This document shows positions 1-6,395 of a stretch of DNA of 47,119 nt, in pieces. Under the pieces are notes generated by a model. That model was not told where the DNA came from. It was given only the letters and a program-made list of their open reading frames with translations, and ran no database searches. The DNA is taken from positions 1 through 47,119 of the forward strand of contig WRHH01000017.1 of the NCBI GenBank assembly GCA_009783355.1, given 5' to 3'. The position numbers and the translations under genes are program-made. The DNA is from Synergistaceae bacterium (GTDB lineage: Bacteria > Synergistota > Synergistia > Synergistales > Aminobacteriaceae). The first letter of the stretch is position 1. Each line of letters starts with the position of its first letter.

Positions 1-114
1 AATGACGGTTATAAGTTAGGTTACTATGGGACACAAAATGGTCATAAATTGATTCTGCCGATTAATGTAAAACATTGCTGTTTTTATCGAAATAATTCTT
101 TCATGAAAAAATGA
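1..114 (+). CDS. possible 3' end of an unidentified gene (partial)
   Basis: Frame 1 is open from the window edge for 37 codons and stops at TGA 112-114. The other two plus frames close early. The visible tail, ending in NNSFMKK, matches nothing I recognise. It lies upstream of an antitoxin gene with its own strong promoter, so it could be the end of an unrelated gene or chance open frame. Only the sequence left of the window can decide. Confidence 0.25.
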   Translation, partial: NDGYKLGYYGTQNGHKLILPINVKHCCFYRNNSFMKK

Positions 115-152
115 TTTTAAGCAGAACGAATTGCTGCTATTTTCAGGAGAAA

Positions 153-198
153 TTGATGTCATATTATATTGACATCAATTGATGTGATATTATATAAT
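153..198 (+). promoter_or_regulatory. promoter with overlapping palindromic operator for the DUF4065 antitoxin
   Basis: TTGACA (169-174) and TATAAT (193-198) are perfect -35 and -10 boxes separated by 18 bp. A 9-bp inverted repeat, TTGATGTCA (153-161) and TGACATCAA (170-178), has an 8-bp AT-rich spacer and covers the -35 box. A 17-bp half-site beginning TTGATGTCATATT (153-169) recurs directly at 179-195 with one mismatch and runs into the -10 box. The gene just downstream has a helix-turn-helix, so autorepression, as in most toxin-antitoxin operons, is the natural reading. The operator is seen in the sequence; the regulator is inferred. Confidence 0.8.
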
Positions 199-216
199 CT
201 CAGTATCAGTAATTTG

Positions 217-1263
217 GTGGTGAATAAATTGAATCCGCGCTTTAAAATTGAATTGGCATGTCCTAAATGCGAAAGCTATTGCAAAGTGAACAGTGAAGAG
301 AGGACTGAGGAGTTTGTTGTTCGCGGGAATAAAATATCTATTTCGGGAGAAGTTGACGTTTGTGCCAATTGTGGGACGATTTTCTGGACAGACAAATATG
401 ATGCCTTAATGAAATCAGCATATGAAGAGTATAAAAAAGGAAATGGCCTGCTTTCGTCTGACGAGATTCGTCAAATACGCGAAAATTATGGATTGTCTCA
501 GGACTTATTTGCGTCAATTCTTGGAATTGGGTCTGCATCGATTCAACGTTACGAGACTGGAGCGGTTCAAACTCCTGTTTATGACGGAATAATTCGTGAG
601 GCGCATAATGCGCCCCAGCTTTTGAAATTACTTGAAAAGAACAGAAACAACATTAGCCCGAAAGACTATACGCTTGCAAAAATTAACATAGAAAGAAACA
701 TTGGGCCAAGAATAAGTCCACTCAGGGGATATTTAGATTATGAACTAATTAATAATTCTTCTCCGTCTCTGTGGAATGGTAATAGAGTTTTTTCTCATGA
801 AAAATTCCAGTCCGTTTTGGCTCATACTCTATTTCGGCTTTTGAACAAAGAAGCTTATATAACCAAGCTTAACAAATTGTTTTTCTTCATTGACTTTGCT
901 ATGTATAAAGCTCATGGCTACTCGATTACTGGATTACACTATGTGCGCTGGGAGTACGGACCCGTTCCAGCAGGAAGAATTTCCTATTATCTGTATGATT
1001 ACGCTGAAGAGTTAGGAATTGTTTTAATAAGAGAAAACGAGCGAGAAGATGGTATTTCCAGAATTCTATTTCTTAATAATATCAGTATTCCGAACACTCT
1101 TAATGCTGATGAAATGGAAATAGTAGAAGAAGTATTGTTAAAAATTGGTCAATTAAGCGCGAAAGCTCTCTCAGGCAAATCGCATAAAGAGAGGGCATGG
1201 ATAGAGACTTCACCGAACGAAAAAATATCATACTCGTTTGCTGAATGTATTCACATTGCATGA
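217..1263 (+). CDS. MqsA/SocA-like antitoxin: zinc finger, XRE HTH and DUF4065 (Panacea) domain
   Basis: Three parts are visible. The N-terminal YgiT/MqsA-like zinc finger has two Cys pairs (CPKC and CANC). An XRE helix-turn-helix follows (IRENYGLSQDLFASILGIG, ending in RYETG). The C-terminal half is a DUF4065/SocA-type domain (FFIDFAMYKAHGYSITGL, then RWEYGPVP). DUF4065 proteins are antitoxins or protease adaptors, and many pair with unrelated toxins. An upstream in-frame TTG at 169 lies inside the -35 box of the promoter at 169-198, so GTG 217 or 220 is the likelier start, giving an almost leaderless mRNA without a clear ribosome binding site. No intact partner toxin is adjacent: the next ORF is a remnant. 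It may be an orphan antitoxin, or its toxin may lie left of the window. Confidence 0.8.
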   Translation: MVNKLNPRFKIELACPKCESYCKVNSEERTEEFVVRGNKISISGEVDVCANCGTIFWTDKYDALMKSAYEEYKKGNGLLSSDEIRQIRENYGLSQDLFASILGIGSASIQRYETGAVQTPVYDGIIREAHNAPQLLKLLEKNRNNISPKDYTLAKINIERNIGPRISPLRGYLDYELINNSSPSLWNGNRVFSHEKFQSVLAHTLFRLLNKEAYITKLNKLFFFIDFAMYKAHGYSITGLHYVRWEYGPVPAGRISYYLYDYAEELGIVLIRENEREDGISRILFLNNISIPNTLNADEMEIVEEVLLKIGQLSAKALSGKSHKERAWIETSPNEKISYSFAECIHIA

Positions 1264-1275
1264 GGAGGTTAGGAA

Positions 1276-1494
1276 ATGTCAAAATGCAAGATAACTTCAT
1301 CAAAGGAACAGATTCTTGCCATGCATAATGAACTGACAATCAAACACGGCGGTAGTGACGGATTGCGTGACGAGGGTACTGAAATGGTAAATAAAATATC
1401 AATACGTTTTTTCGACGACAGGGAAGTCCGCGCCGTTTGGGACGATGAACATCATACCAAAATACATAATGGTCATATTGCATCTATGACATAG
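1276..1494 (+). pseudogene. chimeric remnant: Doc (death-on-curing) toxin N-terminus joined to a BRO-N-like N-terminus
   Basis: This 72-codon ORF starts 12 bp after the antitoxin behind a GAGGAGG ribosome binding site. Residues 1-36 (EQILAMHNELTIKHGGSDGL then RDEG) match the start of Doc/Fic-type toxins but stop long before the HPFxxGN catalytic motif. From residue 38 the text changes to MVNKISIRFFDDREVRAVWD, the characteristic beginning of short BRO-N/damage-inducible proteins, and that also ends within about 25 residues. Neither half can have its family's activity. The likely history is two genes whose bodies were deleted, leaving fused 5' ends. The remnant keeps a good ribosome binding site and may still be translated with the antitoxin. 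Confidence 0.7.
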
Positions 1495-1498
1495 TATA

Positions 1499-2965
1499 TT
1501 ATTTTAATTCTAATGTTCTATATTTTCGATTCCGGTTAGCGCCGGTCGCTACGATACAACCATTGTTGACGAGTTGCGAAAGTACTCTTCGCGCTGTTCC
1601 GTGAGAACGTTTTATTATACTAGCTGTTGTCGTTGCGTTGATTTCGCCATATTTATCAAGATATGCAAGTATGGCTTGACAGTGATCTTTATTGAGCGTT
1701 TTATTGATTATTTTTTCATTATCGCTCGTTTTATCGTTCATCGGTTGTTTATCGCTCACGTTATCGCTCGTTTTATCGATCACTTCGCTGTTTGATTTAT
1801 TGAGTGGAATAACCGTCCTGAATATGTCGCCTTCTATAAGTTCAGGTTCCCCTCCAGAGTATATTTTCGTAAATTCATACAGGTTTCGGACACCTGAACC
1901 GAGTACATCGGCGCGGCCAATATTGACAAAGAAATTTGCGAGCAGCGGGTTTTTGGGATATGGAGTAAAATTATGCGGGTCAATACGTCCGGGCGTTCTT
2001 GGCAAGCTCCAGTTTTCCGTGACTATTCGATCGCGTTCAATAATTATCTTAGCAGGATACGCGCTTGTGTACTCGCGGTGTACAAGAGTATTACTTACAA
2101 GCTCGCGGGCAATTTTAGAGCGTACGCTGACGGATTGGCTTTCAATGAGAAAGAATCTGTCAAGCGTGTGTTTTGTGATAAATTCGATAAGCTGGTCATA
2201 GGCGTCTAGTAAATTACTCGTGACCATCAATCTGTCATCATAACGGTCAAGGTTTTCCCGGCGGCAAATAGCATCGGTAACGTAATTCGCCGTGCAGGAT
2301 CGAATCACTTCATCGCGCCCAAACAGTAGAACAGCGGCGAGGTTATATCCGGATTTCCCGGTTTCAAGACTTTCCTGATATAGTCCGGCGCTTTGAATTA
2401 TTTCCATGTTTGTCATACTTGCCCACGGATGATTATCCAAACGGTTGGTTGCCAAACGCCGTACCTTTGGCATGAGTCTATCGAATTCAAAATCCTTTTC
2501 CTTGGCATAGGGAAAGACTTTTCGCTCGGAATAATCTGCCATTTTGCGTTGATGAATTTGCGTTACCATCATAGAATTGCGTGTAATATCCATATCGCCG
2601 TCCACGGCGCGGTCGTAAATTTTGCCGCTGAACAATACGACTTGCGAATCCGGTGGAACATAGCACCACAGTATTATTTTGCCATCAAGTTCCGCTTCTT
2701 CCAAGACAAGAAAAAGTGTAGGAGCAAACCGTTGCGGATTGTTCAAAGAGTTCGCGAAGTCTTTCTTTATCTTAGCTACGGCTTCCGGGTTTACGCCGCT
2801 GACCTCTCCGTTGTCCTCAACTCCGAGTAAAATATACCCTCCGTAACGGTTTGAAAACGCCGACACAGTTTCATAGACATTGCTTGAAATTTCTTTTTCA
2901 CAGCGCTTAAATTCAACCGTCAGCCCTTCTCCGTTTTGAATAAGTTGTCTTAGTTTATTAAGCAT
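1499..2965 (-). CDS. AlbA_2 (Schlafen-like) domain transcriptional regulator / RecG-like protein
   Basis: The protein has 488 residues. Its N-terminal AlbA_2 domain carries the hallmark E-F-K (GEGLTVEFKRCE) and GGYILLGVEDNGEVSGV around residues 12-58. A central part resembles the ATP-binding-like C-terminal domain of RecG-related regulators (IARELVSNTLVHREYT, residues about 285-300). A hydrophilic linker with repeated DKTSDN/DK-rich words (about 395-425) leads to a winged helix (about 430-485) with TARRVLSQLVNNGCIVATG. Such proteins are widespread in accessory islands and are annotated as putative transcriptional regulators; their ligand and target are generally unknown. It is convergent with the Doc/BRO remnant, with 4 bp between the stops. 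A GGAGG motif precedes the ATG. Confidence 0.85.
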   Translation of the reverse strand: MLNKLRQLIQNGEGLTVEFKRCEKEISSNVYETVSAFSNRYGGYILLGVEDNGEVSGVNPEAVAKIKKDFANSLNNPQRFAPTLFLVLEEAELDGKIILWCYVPPDSQVVLFSGKIYDRAVDGDMDITRNSMMVTQIHQRKMADYSERKVFPYAKEKDFEFDRLMPKVRRLATNRLDNHPWASMTNMEIIQSAGLYQESLETGKSGYNLAAVLLFGRDEVIRSCTANYVTDAICRRENLDRYDDRLMVTSNLLDAYDQLIEFITKHTLDRFFLIESQSVSVRSKIARELVSNTLVHREYTSAYPAKIIIERDRIVTENWSLPRTPGRIDPHNFTPYPKNPLLANFFVNIGRADVLGSGVRNLYEFTKIYSGGEPELIEGDIFRTVIPLNKSNSEVIDKTSDNVSDKQPMNDKTSDNEKIINKTLNKDHCQAILAYLDKYGEINATTTASIIKRSHGTARRVLSQLVNNGCIVATGANRNRKYRTLELK

Positions 2966-3092
2966 TGCTGCTGTCCTCCGCCATTGTTTTTCAACATGTA
3001 GATTGCTTTCTTAATTCTAATTCATTTTGAAATGAAACTTGAACGCCTTGAGCATTTTGATGTTAATATTATACTTTAGTGTAGAAAAAAGA

Positions 3093-3190
3093 CAATGTTC
3101 AATGTTCAATGCACAATGCACAATGCACAATGCACAATGCACAATGCACAATGAAAAGACAAAGATAAAAGCTAACCATTGAACATTGAA
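3093..3190. repeat. heptamer array (CAATGTT/CAATGCA)n, conserved core, inverted (CATTGAA)
   Basis: Positions 3093-3153 hold two CAATGTT units, six CAATGCA units and a partial unit. A core AAAAGACAAAGATAAAAG follows, then CATTGAACATTGAA, which is the same heptamer in inverted orientation. The 49 bp at 3142-3190 are identical to 4904-4952. The array ends one base before the ribosome binding site of the next gene, so it forms much of that gene's leader. Confidence 0.9.
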
Positions 3191-3206
3191 AAAGGAGGAA
3201 TTAGTG

Positions 3207-3962
3207 GTGATTAGTAATTTTTCATTTTTGGAAGAAGAGTTCCCCGCGCTTGAAAAGATGGGATGCCTTGCCGAAGGCTATCTCTACTCCGACCCGAATA
3301 CCTGCCTGTATAAGATGGGTTCTCTTGCGGAAACCATCGTGAATTATATGCTTGAACTGGAAGACCTTAAGCCGCCGTCCGGCAACGACAACACGCACGC
3401 CAACAGAATCAAGGTGCTTCAGCGCGCAAATAAGCTTTCGCCGGAAATCAGCGATATCTTCTATGTGATAAGAATAAGGCGTAACGAGGCTGTTCATGAA
3501 GGTTATGATTCATTTGAGGAATGCATGGCGCTGCTTGAGATGGCTTATACGCTTTCGGTCTGGTTCATGCAGGCATATGGTGAATATGAATACGAACCAG
3601 CTGACTTTGTATTACCGGAGGACATCAGCAATCAGGCCGATTATCAAAAATTGCTTCTGGAAAATGAAAAGCTGTCAGCCGAATTGGAAAAAGCGCAGGC
3701 GGCTACGTTGGCAAAACTGGCTCACAAACGTAAGCACGCTTCTGAGCGAAGACGACGGGCGGACAGAGCGACCCGAAGCATAAGAATGTCTGAAAGAGGG
3801 AAGCGCTACATTAAATCTTGGCAGGACTGGATTAGCTCGCAGGGCGTATTGGATATGCTGAAAAGAGATGTTACAGAAAGCAGAGAAGAAATCGTAACGC
3901 AACTTGAAAATGCCGCCGAACTAATTAAGAGCGCGGCAGAGAAGCTGCGCAACTACAAATGA
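3207..3962 (+). CDS. DUF4145 protein resembling the free-standing N-terminus of type I restriction HsdR
   Basis: The text FLEEEFPALEKMGCLAE, YLYSDPNTCLYKMGSLAE and IRIRRNEAVHEGYDS is the DUF4145 domain found at the start of many HsdR and DEAD/DEAH restriction helicases. Here there is no helicase: after residue 140 the protein is a charged coiled-coil region (LLLENEKLSAELEKAQAAT) with a very basic patch (KRKHASERRRR) and ends at about 250 residues. GTG 3207 is preferred because GGAGG at 3194-3198 sits 8 bp before it; a longer TTG start at 3186 would put this site inside the gene. Its stop overlaps the next start (ATGA). It could be a decayed restriction fragment or an independent small protein; the clean ends and ribosome binding site favour an expressed gene. 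Confidence 0.75.
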   Translation: MISNFSFLEEEFPALEKMGCLAEGYLYSDPNTCLYKMGSLAETIVNYMLELEDLKPPSGNDNTHANRIKVLQRANKLSPEISDIFYVIRIRRNEAVHEGYDSFEECMALLEMAYTLSVWFMQAYGEYEYEPADFVLPEDISNQADYQKLLLENEKLSAELEKAQAATLAKLAHKRKHASERRRRADRATRSIRMSERGKRYIKSWQDWISSQGVLDMLKRDVTESREEIVTQLENAAELIKSAAEKLRNYK

Positions 3963-4561
3963 CAAGCTTCAATATTGTTCTTTATGGTGGTTTTGAAACA
4001 CTTGACGCTTTTGGTCCTGCGGAAGTTATTGGGCAACTTCCCCAAGATTATTCTTTGAAATTTCATTCATTAAATGGAGGAATTGTTGTAAGCAGTCAGC
4101 AAGTTCCGGTGGATACTTTGCCGTTTGCCGAAATGGATCAATCTGGAATATTGTTGATCCCGGGCGGTTTTGGGGCAAGAAAACTTGTAATTGACGAAAA
4201 CTATGTTGAACAGTTAAAGCTTTTTTCGGAAAAAGCCCCGTATGTTTTGACTGTATGCACCGGATCCGCATTACTTGCCAAGACAAATCTATTGAACGGT
4301 ATGAAGGCGACCTCAAACAAAATGGTTTTTGAATGGGTCTGCAGTAACGGAACGGAAGTGAATTGGATAAAGAAAGCTCGTTGGGTTAAAGATGGAAAAT
4401 ATTATACGGCGGCAGGAATTTCAGCCGGAATTGACATGTTATTGGGTTTTGTATCCGACATGCATGGAGTGGAAACAGCTCAAACTATTGCAAATTATAT
4501 AGAATATATCTGGAACTCCGACATGGATAACGATCCGTTTGGAGATGCAGTGACGGACTGA
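3959..4561 (+). CDS. DJ-1/PfpI family protein (GATase1-like)
   Basis: The 200 residues cover a full DJ-1/PfpI domain: NIVLYGGFETLDAFGPAEV at the start, the IPGGFG loop, and the nucleophile elbow TVCTGSALLA containing the expected Cys at about residue 100. The family includes isonitrile hydratases, chaperone/deglycase DJ-1 proteins and AraC-linked amidases; the order around the Cys resembles the isonitrile-hydratase-like branch. It overlaps the DUF4145 gene by 4 bp, so the two are probably translationally coupled, which is an unusual pairing. The substrate is unknown. Confidence 0.85.
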   Translation: MTSFNIVLYGGFETLDAFGPAEVIGQLPQDYSLKFHSLNGGIVVSSQQVPVDTLPFAEMDQSGILLIPGGFGARKLVIDENYVEQLKLFSEKAPYVLTVCTGSALLAKTNLLNGMKATSNKMVFEWVCSNGTEVNWIKKARWVKDGKYYTAAGISAGIDMLLGFVSDMHGVETAQTIANYIEYIWNSDMDNDPFGDAVTD

Positions 4562-4575
4562 TTGGTTAGAGAATC

Positions 4576-4584
4576 TGTTATAAT
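4576..4584 (+). promoter_or_regulatory. extended -10 promoter of toxin copy 1
   Basis: TGTTATAAT is a TGn extended -10 followed by a perfect TATAAT. No convincing -35 is needed or seen. The same element is conserved before copy 2 (4998-5006), while the sequence upstream of it differs between copies, so the promoter is probably confined to this box. The predicted leader to the GTG start is about 50 nt. Confidence 0.7.
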
Positions 4585-4612
4585 GAAACAGTAAGCTGTG
4601 GGCGGTGTTTAT

Positions 4613-4644
4613 ACGGCTGGACTCCTTAAGGGGGTGATAGCCGT
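4613..4644 (+). promoter_or_regulatory. hairpin burying the toxin 1 ribosome binding site and start codon
   Basis: ACGGCT (4613-4618) pairs with AGCCGT (4639-4644), which includes two bases of the GTG start. Inside it, ACTCC pairs with the GGGGGT of the ribosome binding site AAGGGGGTGA (4628-4637). Occlusion of the ribosome binding site is typical of type I toxin mRNAs. The pairing is read from sequence; in vivo folding is inferred. Confidence 0.7.
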
Positions 4645-4720
4645 GAGTGTTTACGAAGCATTGATGATTGCCTTAACTTTTGGGTTAGTTATAATTGCGA
4701 TAATAAACATAAAAAAATAA
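4643..4720 (+). CDS. holin-like type I toxin (Hol_Tox/TxpA-like), copy 1
   Basis: This 25-codon ORF begins GTG and encodes MSVYEALMIALTFG followed by a hydrophobic helix and a short basic tail, INIKK. The N-terminal S-V-Y-E-A-L then a single membrane span is the signature of putative holin-like toxins related to Bacillus TxpA/BsrG. Such peptides insert in the inner membrane and depolarise or permeabilise it when their antisense RNA is lost. The strong ribosome binding site AAGGGGGTGA lies 5 bp before the start but is sequestered. The stop codon is part of the terminator. The DNA sequence is identical to copy 2 over all 78 bases. Confidence 0.85.
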   Translation: MSVYEALMIALTFGLVIIAIINIKK

Positions 4721-4836
4721 GCCGCCTCTCGGTAAGGAATGGCTTATTTTTTAGGACCTTAAATATTTTTTGAGAGTCCGGCTGTTCACCGCCGAACGGT
4801 TTACTACCGAGAGGGCGTTAGAGCGCCCTCTCCTTT
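4712..4836 (-). ncRNA. predicted antisense antitoxin RNA, copy 1 (RatA-like)
   Basis: A minus-strand promoter at 4843-4870 would start an RNA near 4836. It begins with a perfect 9-bp hairpin, GAGAGGGCG loop CTCTAA CGCCCTCTC, and ends at the shared terminator at 4715-4751. It would overlap the last toxin codons and the 3' end of the toxin mRNA, as RatA overlaps txpA. Both ends are inferred from promoter and terminator positions, so they are accurate to only a few bases. Confidence 0.75.
4715..4751. terminator. bidirectional terminator shared by toxin 1 and its antisense RNA
   Basis: AAATAAGCC (4715-4723) pairs with GGCTTATTT (4741-4749). A T-run follows on the plus strand and an A-run precedes the stem, so it works in both directions. 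The toxin stop codon lies in the left arm. The 17-nt loop differs from the loop of copy 2. Confidence 0.85.
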
Positions 4837-4842
4837 GTATAT

Positions 4843-4870
4843 ATATTACGATATTTTAACACTCTGTCAA
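4843..4870 (-). promoter_or_regulatory. promoter of antisense RNA 1
   Basis: On the minus strand TTGACA (4870-4865) and TAATAT (4848-4843) are separated by 16 bp. Copy 2 has the same two hexamers with the same 16-bp spacing although the spacer bases differ, which supports a functional promoter. Confidence 0.8.
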
Positions 4871-4884
4871 GCCATCGTACAATG

Positions 4885-4980
4885 AAAGACAATGCACAAT
4901 GATCAATGCACAATGAAAAGACAAAGATAAAAGCTAACCATTGAACATTGAACATTGAACATAGAACATAGAACATTGAA
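4885..4980. repeat. heptamer array and conserved core, copy preceding toxin 2
   Basis: CAATGCA-type units, the core AAAAGACAAAGATAAAAG and an inverted CATTGAA/CATAGAA array form this stretch. The 49 bp at 4904-4952 are identical to 3142-3190. It ends just before the second toxin promoter and may mark the duplication boundary. Confidence 0.9.
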
Positions 4981-4997
4981 ATAAGGAGATTATAATC

Positions 4998-5006
4998 TGT
5001 TATAAT
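4998..5006 (+). promoter_or_regulatory. extended -10 promoter of toxin copy 2
   Basis: TGTTATAAT is identical to the copy 1 element. Conservation with copy 1 begins a few bases upstream (AATC) and continues through the leader with only two differences: C to T at 5011, and one extra A before the G-run of the ribosome binding site. Confidence 0.7.
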
Positions 5007-5034
5007 GAAATAGTAAGCTGTGGGCGGTGTTTAT

Positions 5035-5067
5035 ACGGCTGGACTCCTTAAAGGGGGTGATAGCCGT
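5035..5067 (+). promoter_or_regulatory. hairpin burying the toxin 2 ribosome binding site and start codon
   Basis: ACGGCT (5035-5040) pairs with AGCCGT (5062-5067) around AAAGGGGGTGA. It is the same structure as in copy 1, one base longer in the loop. That the pairing arms are unchanged supports function. Confidence 0.7.
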
Positions 5068-5143
5068 GAGTGTTTACGAAGCATTGATGATTGCCTTAAC
5101 TTTTGGGTTAGTTATAATTGCGATAATAAACATAAAAAAATAA
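5066..5143 (+). CDS. holin-like type I toxin (Hol_Tox/TxpA-like), copy 2
   Basis: A second 25-codon GTG ORF with exactly the same DNA sequence as the toxin at 4643-4720: the SVYEAL start, one membrane helix and a KK tail. Its terminator loop and its antisense RNA differ from copy 1. Two intact copies in tandem argue against simple decay. Type I toxins of this family are small membrane peptides whose harm is blocked by a convergent antisense RNA. Confidence 0.85.
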   Translation: MSVYEALMIALTFGLVIIAIINIKK

Positions 5144-5257
5144 GCCGCCCGGACAAGGTTTGGCTTATTTTCTCGTGAAAATATTTTAAATTTTTGTGAG
5201 TTCAGTCATTCACCGTCAAACGGCTTACAAATGAGGGGACGTTTGCGCGTCCTCTCT
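5134..5257 (-). ncRNA. predicted antisense antitoxin RNA, copy 2
   Basis: It would start near 5257 from the promoter at 5264-5291 and end at the terminator 5138-5170. The 5' hairpin is GAGAGGACG loop CGCAAA CGTCCCCTC, with the same position and stem length as copy 1 but a different loop and several stem changes. The body between hairpin and terminator is only partly similar to copy 1. The RNA ends are inferred. Confidence 0.75.
5138..5172. terminator. bidirectional terminator shared by toxin 2 and its antisense RNA
   Basis: AAATAAGCC (5138-5146) pairs with GGCTTATTT (5162-5170). The stem matches copy 1 but the loop between the arms has changed. The toxin stop codon is inside the left arm. 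Confidence 0.8.
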
Positions 5258-5263
5258 TTAAAT

Positions 5264-5291
5264 ATATTATGACATTTCTTATTTTTGTCAA
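5264..5291 (-). promoter_or_regulatory. promoter of antisense RNA 2
   Basis: TTGACA (5291-5286) and TAATAT (5269-5264) on the minus strand are 16 bp apart, the same geometry as antisense RNA 1. Confidence 0.8.
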
Positions 5292-5314
5292 TACAATTAA
5301 ACATTTACATTGAA

Positions 5315-6385
5315 CTATATTTCCGTGTACCAAAATGGGCGCAACAGGCGCAAGCTACAGGTTTCATCTACGTTGGGCCCTGGCGCGCGGCGGCTTTTTT
5401 GCACGCGCATTTCCTGATCACCGATTTTTATCTGGTAGTCAACAATTTCACCCAGAAACGACTTCCTGCTGACGACTCCTCTCAAACAATTCTCTTCGTT
5501 GCAGAAGTCAATTTCCGACGGGCGGCTGGCCAAAGAAATACGCTCGCCGCTTTCTCCCACCACTTTATCCTGTTGAGTCGGCTTCAAGCCCTCAGGCAAT
5601 CGTTCGCCCCCCCGCAGCCGGAATCCGTCTCCGTCCCGTACAACGGACAGGAAGTTCGAGAGCCCTATGAAGCTGAACACAAATCGGTTAACGGGATGGT
5701 TGTAGACGTTGAGCGGCGTGTCTATTTGCTGTACGACGCCCAGGTTCATCACCAGAATGCGGTCGGAGAGAGCCATTGCCTCCGCCTGGTCGTGTGTCAC
5801 GTAGATGATTGAAAATCCGTATTTACGTTGAAGATCCCTTATTTCAAAACGCATCTCCTCGCGTAGATGCGGGTCAAGGCTGGAAAGAGGTTCGTCCAAA
5901 AGCATGACGTCCGGATTGATGGCGAGCGCGCGAGCGAGAGCCACGCGTTGTTTGCCTCCGCCGGAAAGGTTCTCCGGGCTTTCTTTTGAAACCGCCAACA
6001 GGTTAGTGGATGACAGGGCGTCTTTTACGCGCCTCTCGATTTCAGCGGCGGGCAGTCTTCGGACGCGCAGGGGAAAAGCCACGTTTTCGTAGACCGACAT
6101 GTGCGGCCACACGGCGAAAGCTTGAAAGACCATTCCGAAGTCGCGTTTCTCGGGCGGCAGGTACCAGTTCTTACTTCTGGAGGAAATAAGCCGCTCGCCC
6201 ACGTGAATCTCGCCCTCGCTCAAATCCTCGAAGCCCGCTACCATCCGCAGGGTCGTCGTCTTGCCGCAGCCCGAAGGCCCCAGCATGGAAAAGCACTCGC
6301 CCTTTTCTATTTCCAGATTCAGGCCGTTTACAGCCGTAACGTCGCCGAAACGTTTCGTCACATTCAACAGTCGTATATGAGACAT
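5315..6385 (-). CDS. ABC transporter ATPase, FbpC/PotA type (second ATPase of the operon)
   Basis: The protein has 356 residues. The nucleotide-binding domain has Walker A GPSGCGKTT (Lys42), Walker B VMLLDEPLSSLDP and H-loop VTHDQAEA. The signature is LSGGGKQR rather than the usual LSGGQQQR. The C-terminal part is a TOBE-like regulatory domain with LRGVVSRKSFLGEIVDYQ. It powers import through the permease encoded just upstream (10 bp gap). It is a clear paralogue of the ATPase at 8087-9202, down to the TOBE motif, so the transporter may use an ATPase heterodimer. It is the last gene of the operon. Confidence 0.93.
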   Translation of the reverse strand: MSHIRLLNVTKRFGDVTAVNGLNLEIEKGECFSMLGPSGCGKTTTLRMVAGFEDLSEGEIHVGERLISSRSKNWYLPPEKRDFGMVFQAFAVWPHMSVYENVAFPLRVRRLPAAEIERRVKDALSSTNLLAVSKESPENLSGGGKQRVALARALAINPDVMLLDEPLSSLDPHLREEMRFEIRDLQRKYGFSIIYVTHDQAEAMALSDRILVMNLGVVQQIDTPLNVYNHPVNRFVFSFIGLSNFLSVVRDGDGFRLRGGERLPEGLKPTQQDKVVGESGERISLASRPSEIDFCNEENCLRGVVSRKSFLGEIVDYQIKIGDQEMRVQKSRRAPGPNVDETCSLRLLRPFWYTEI

Positions 6386-6395
6386 TACCCGTCAC

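Noticed and set aside
3093-3160. CRISPR-like regular repetition
   Set aside because: The units are contiguous heptamers without spacers, and no cas genes are present.
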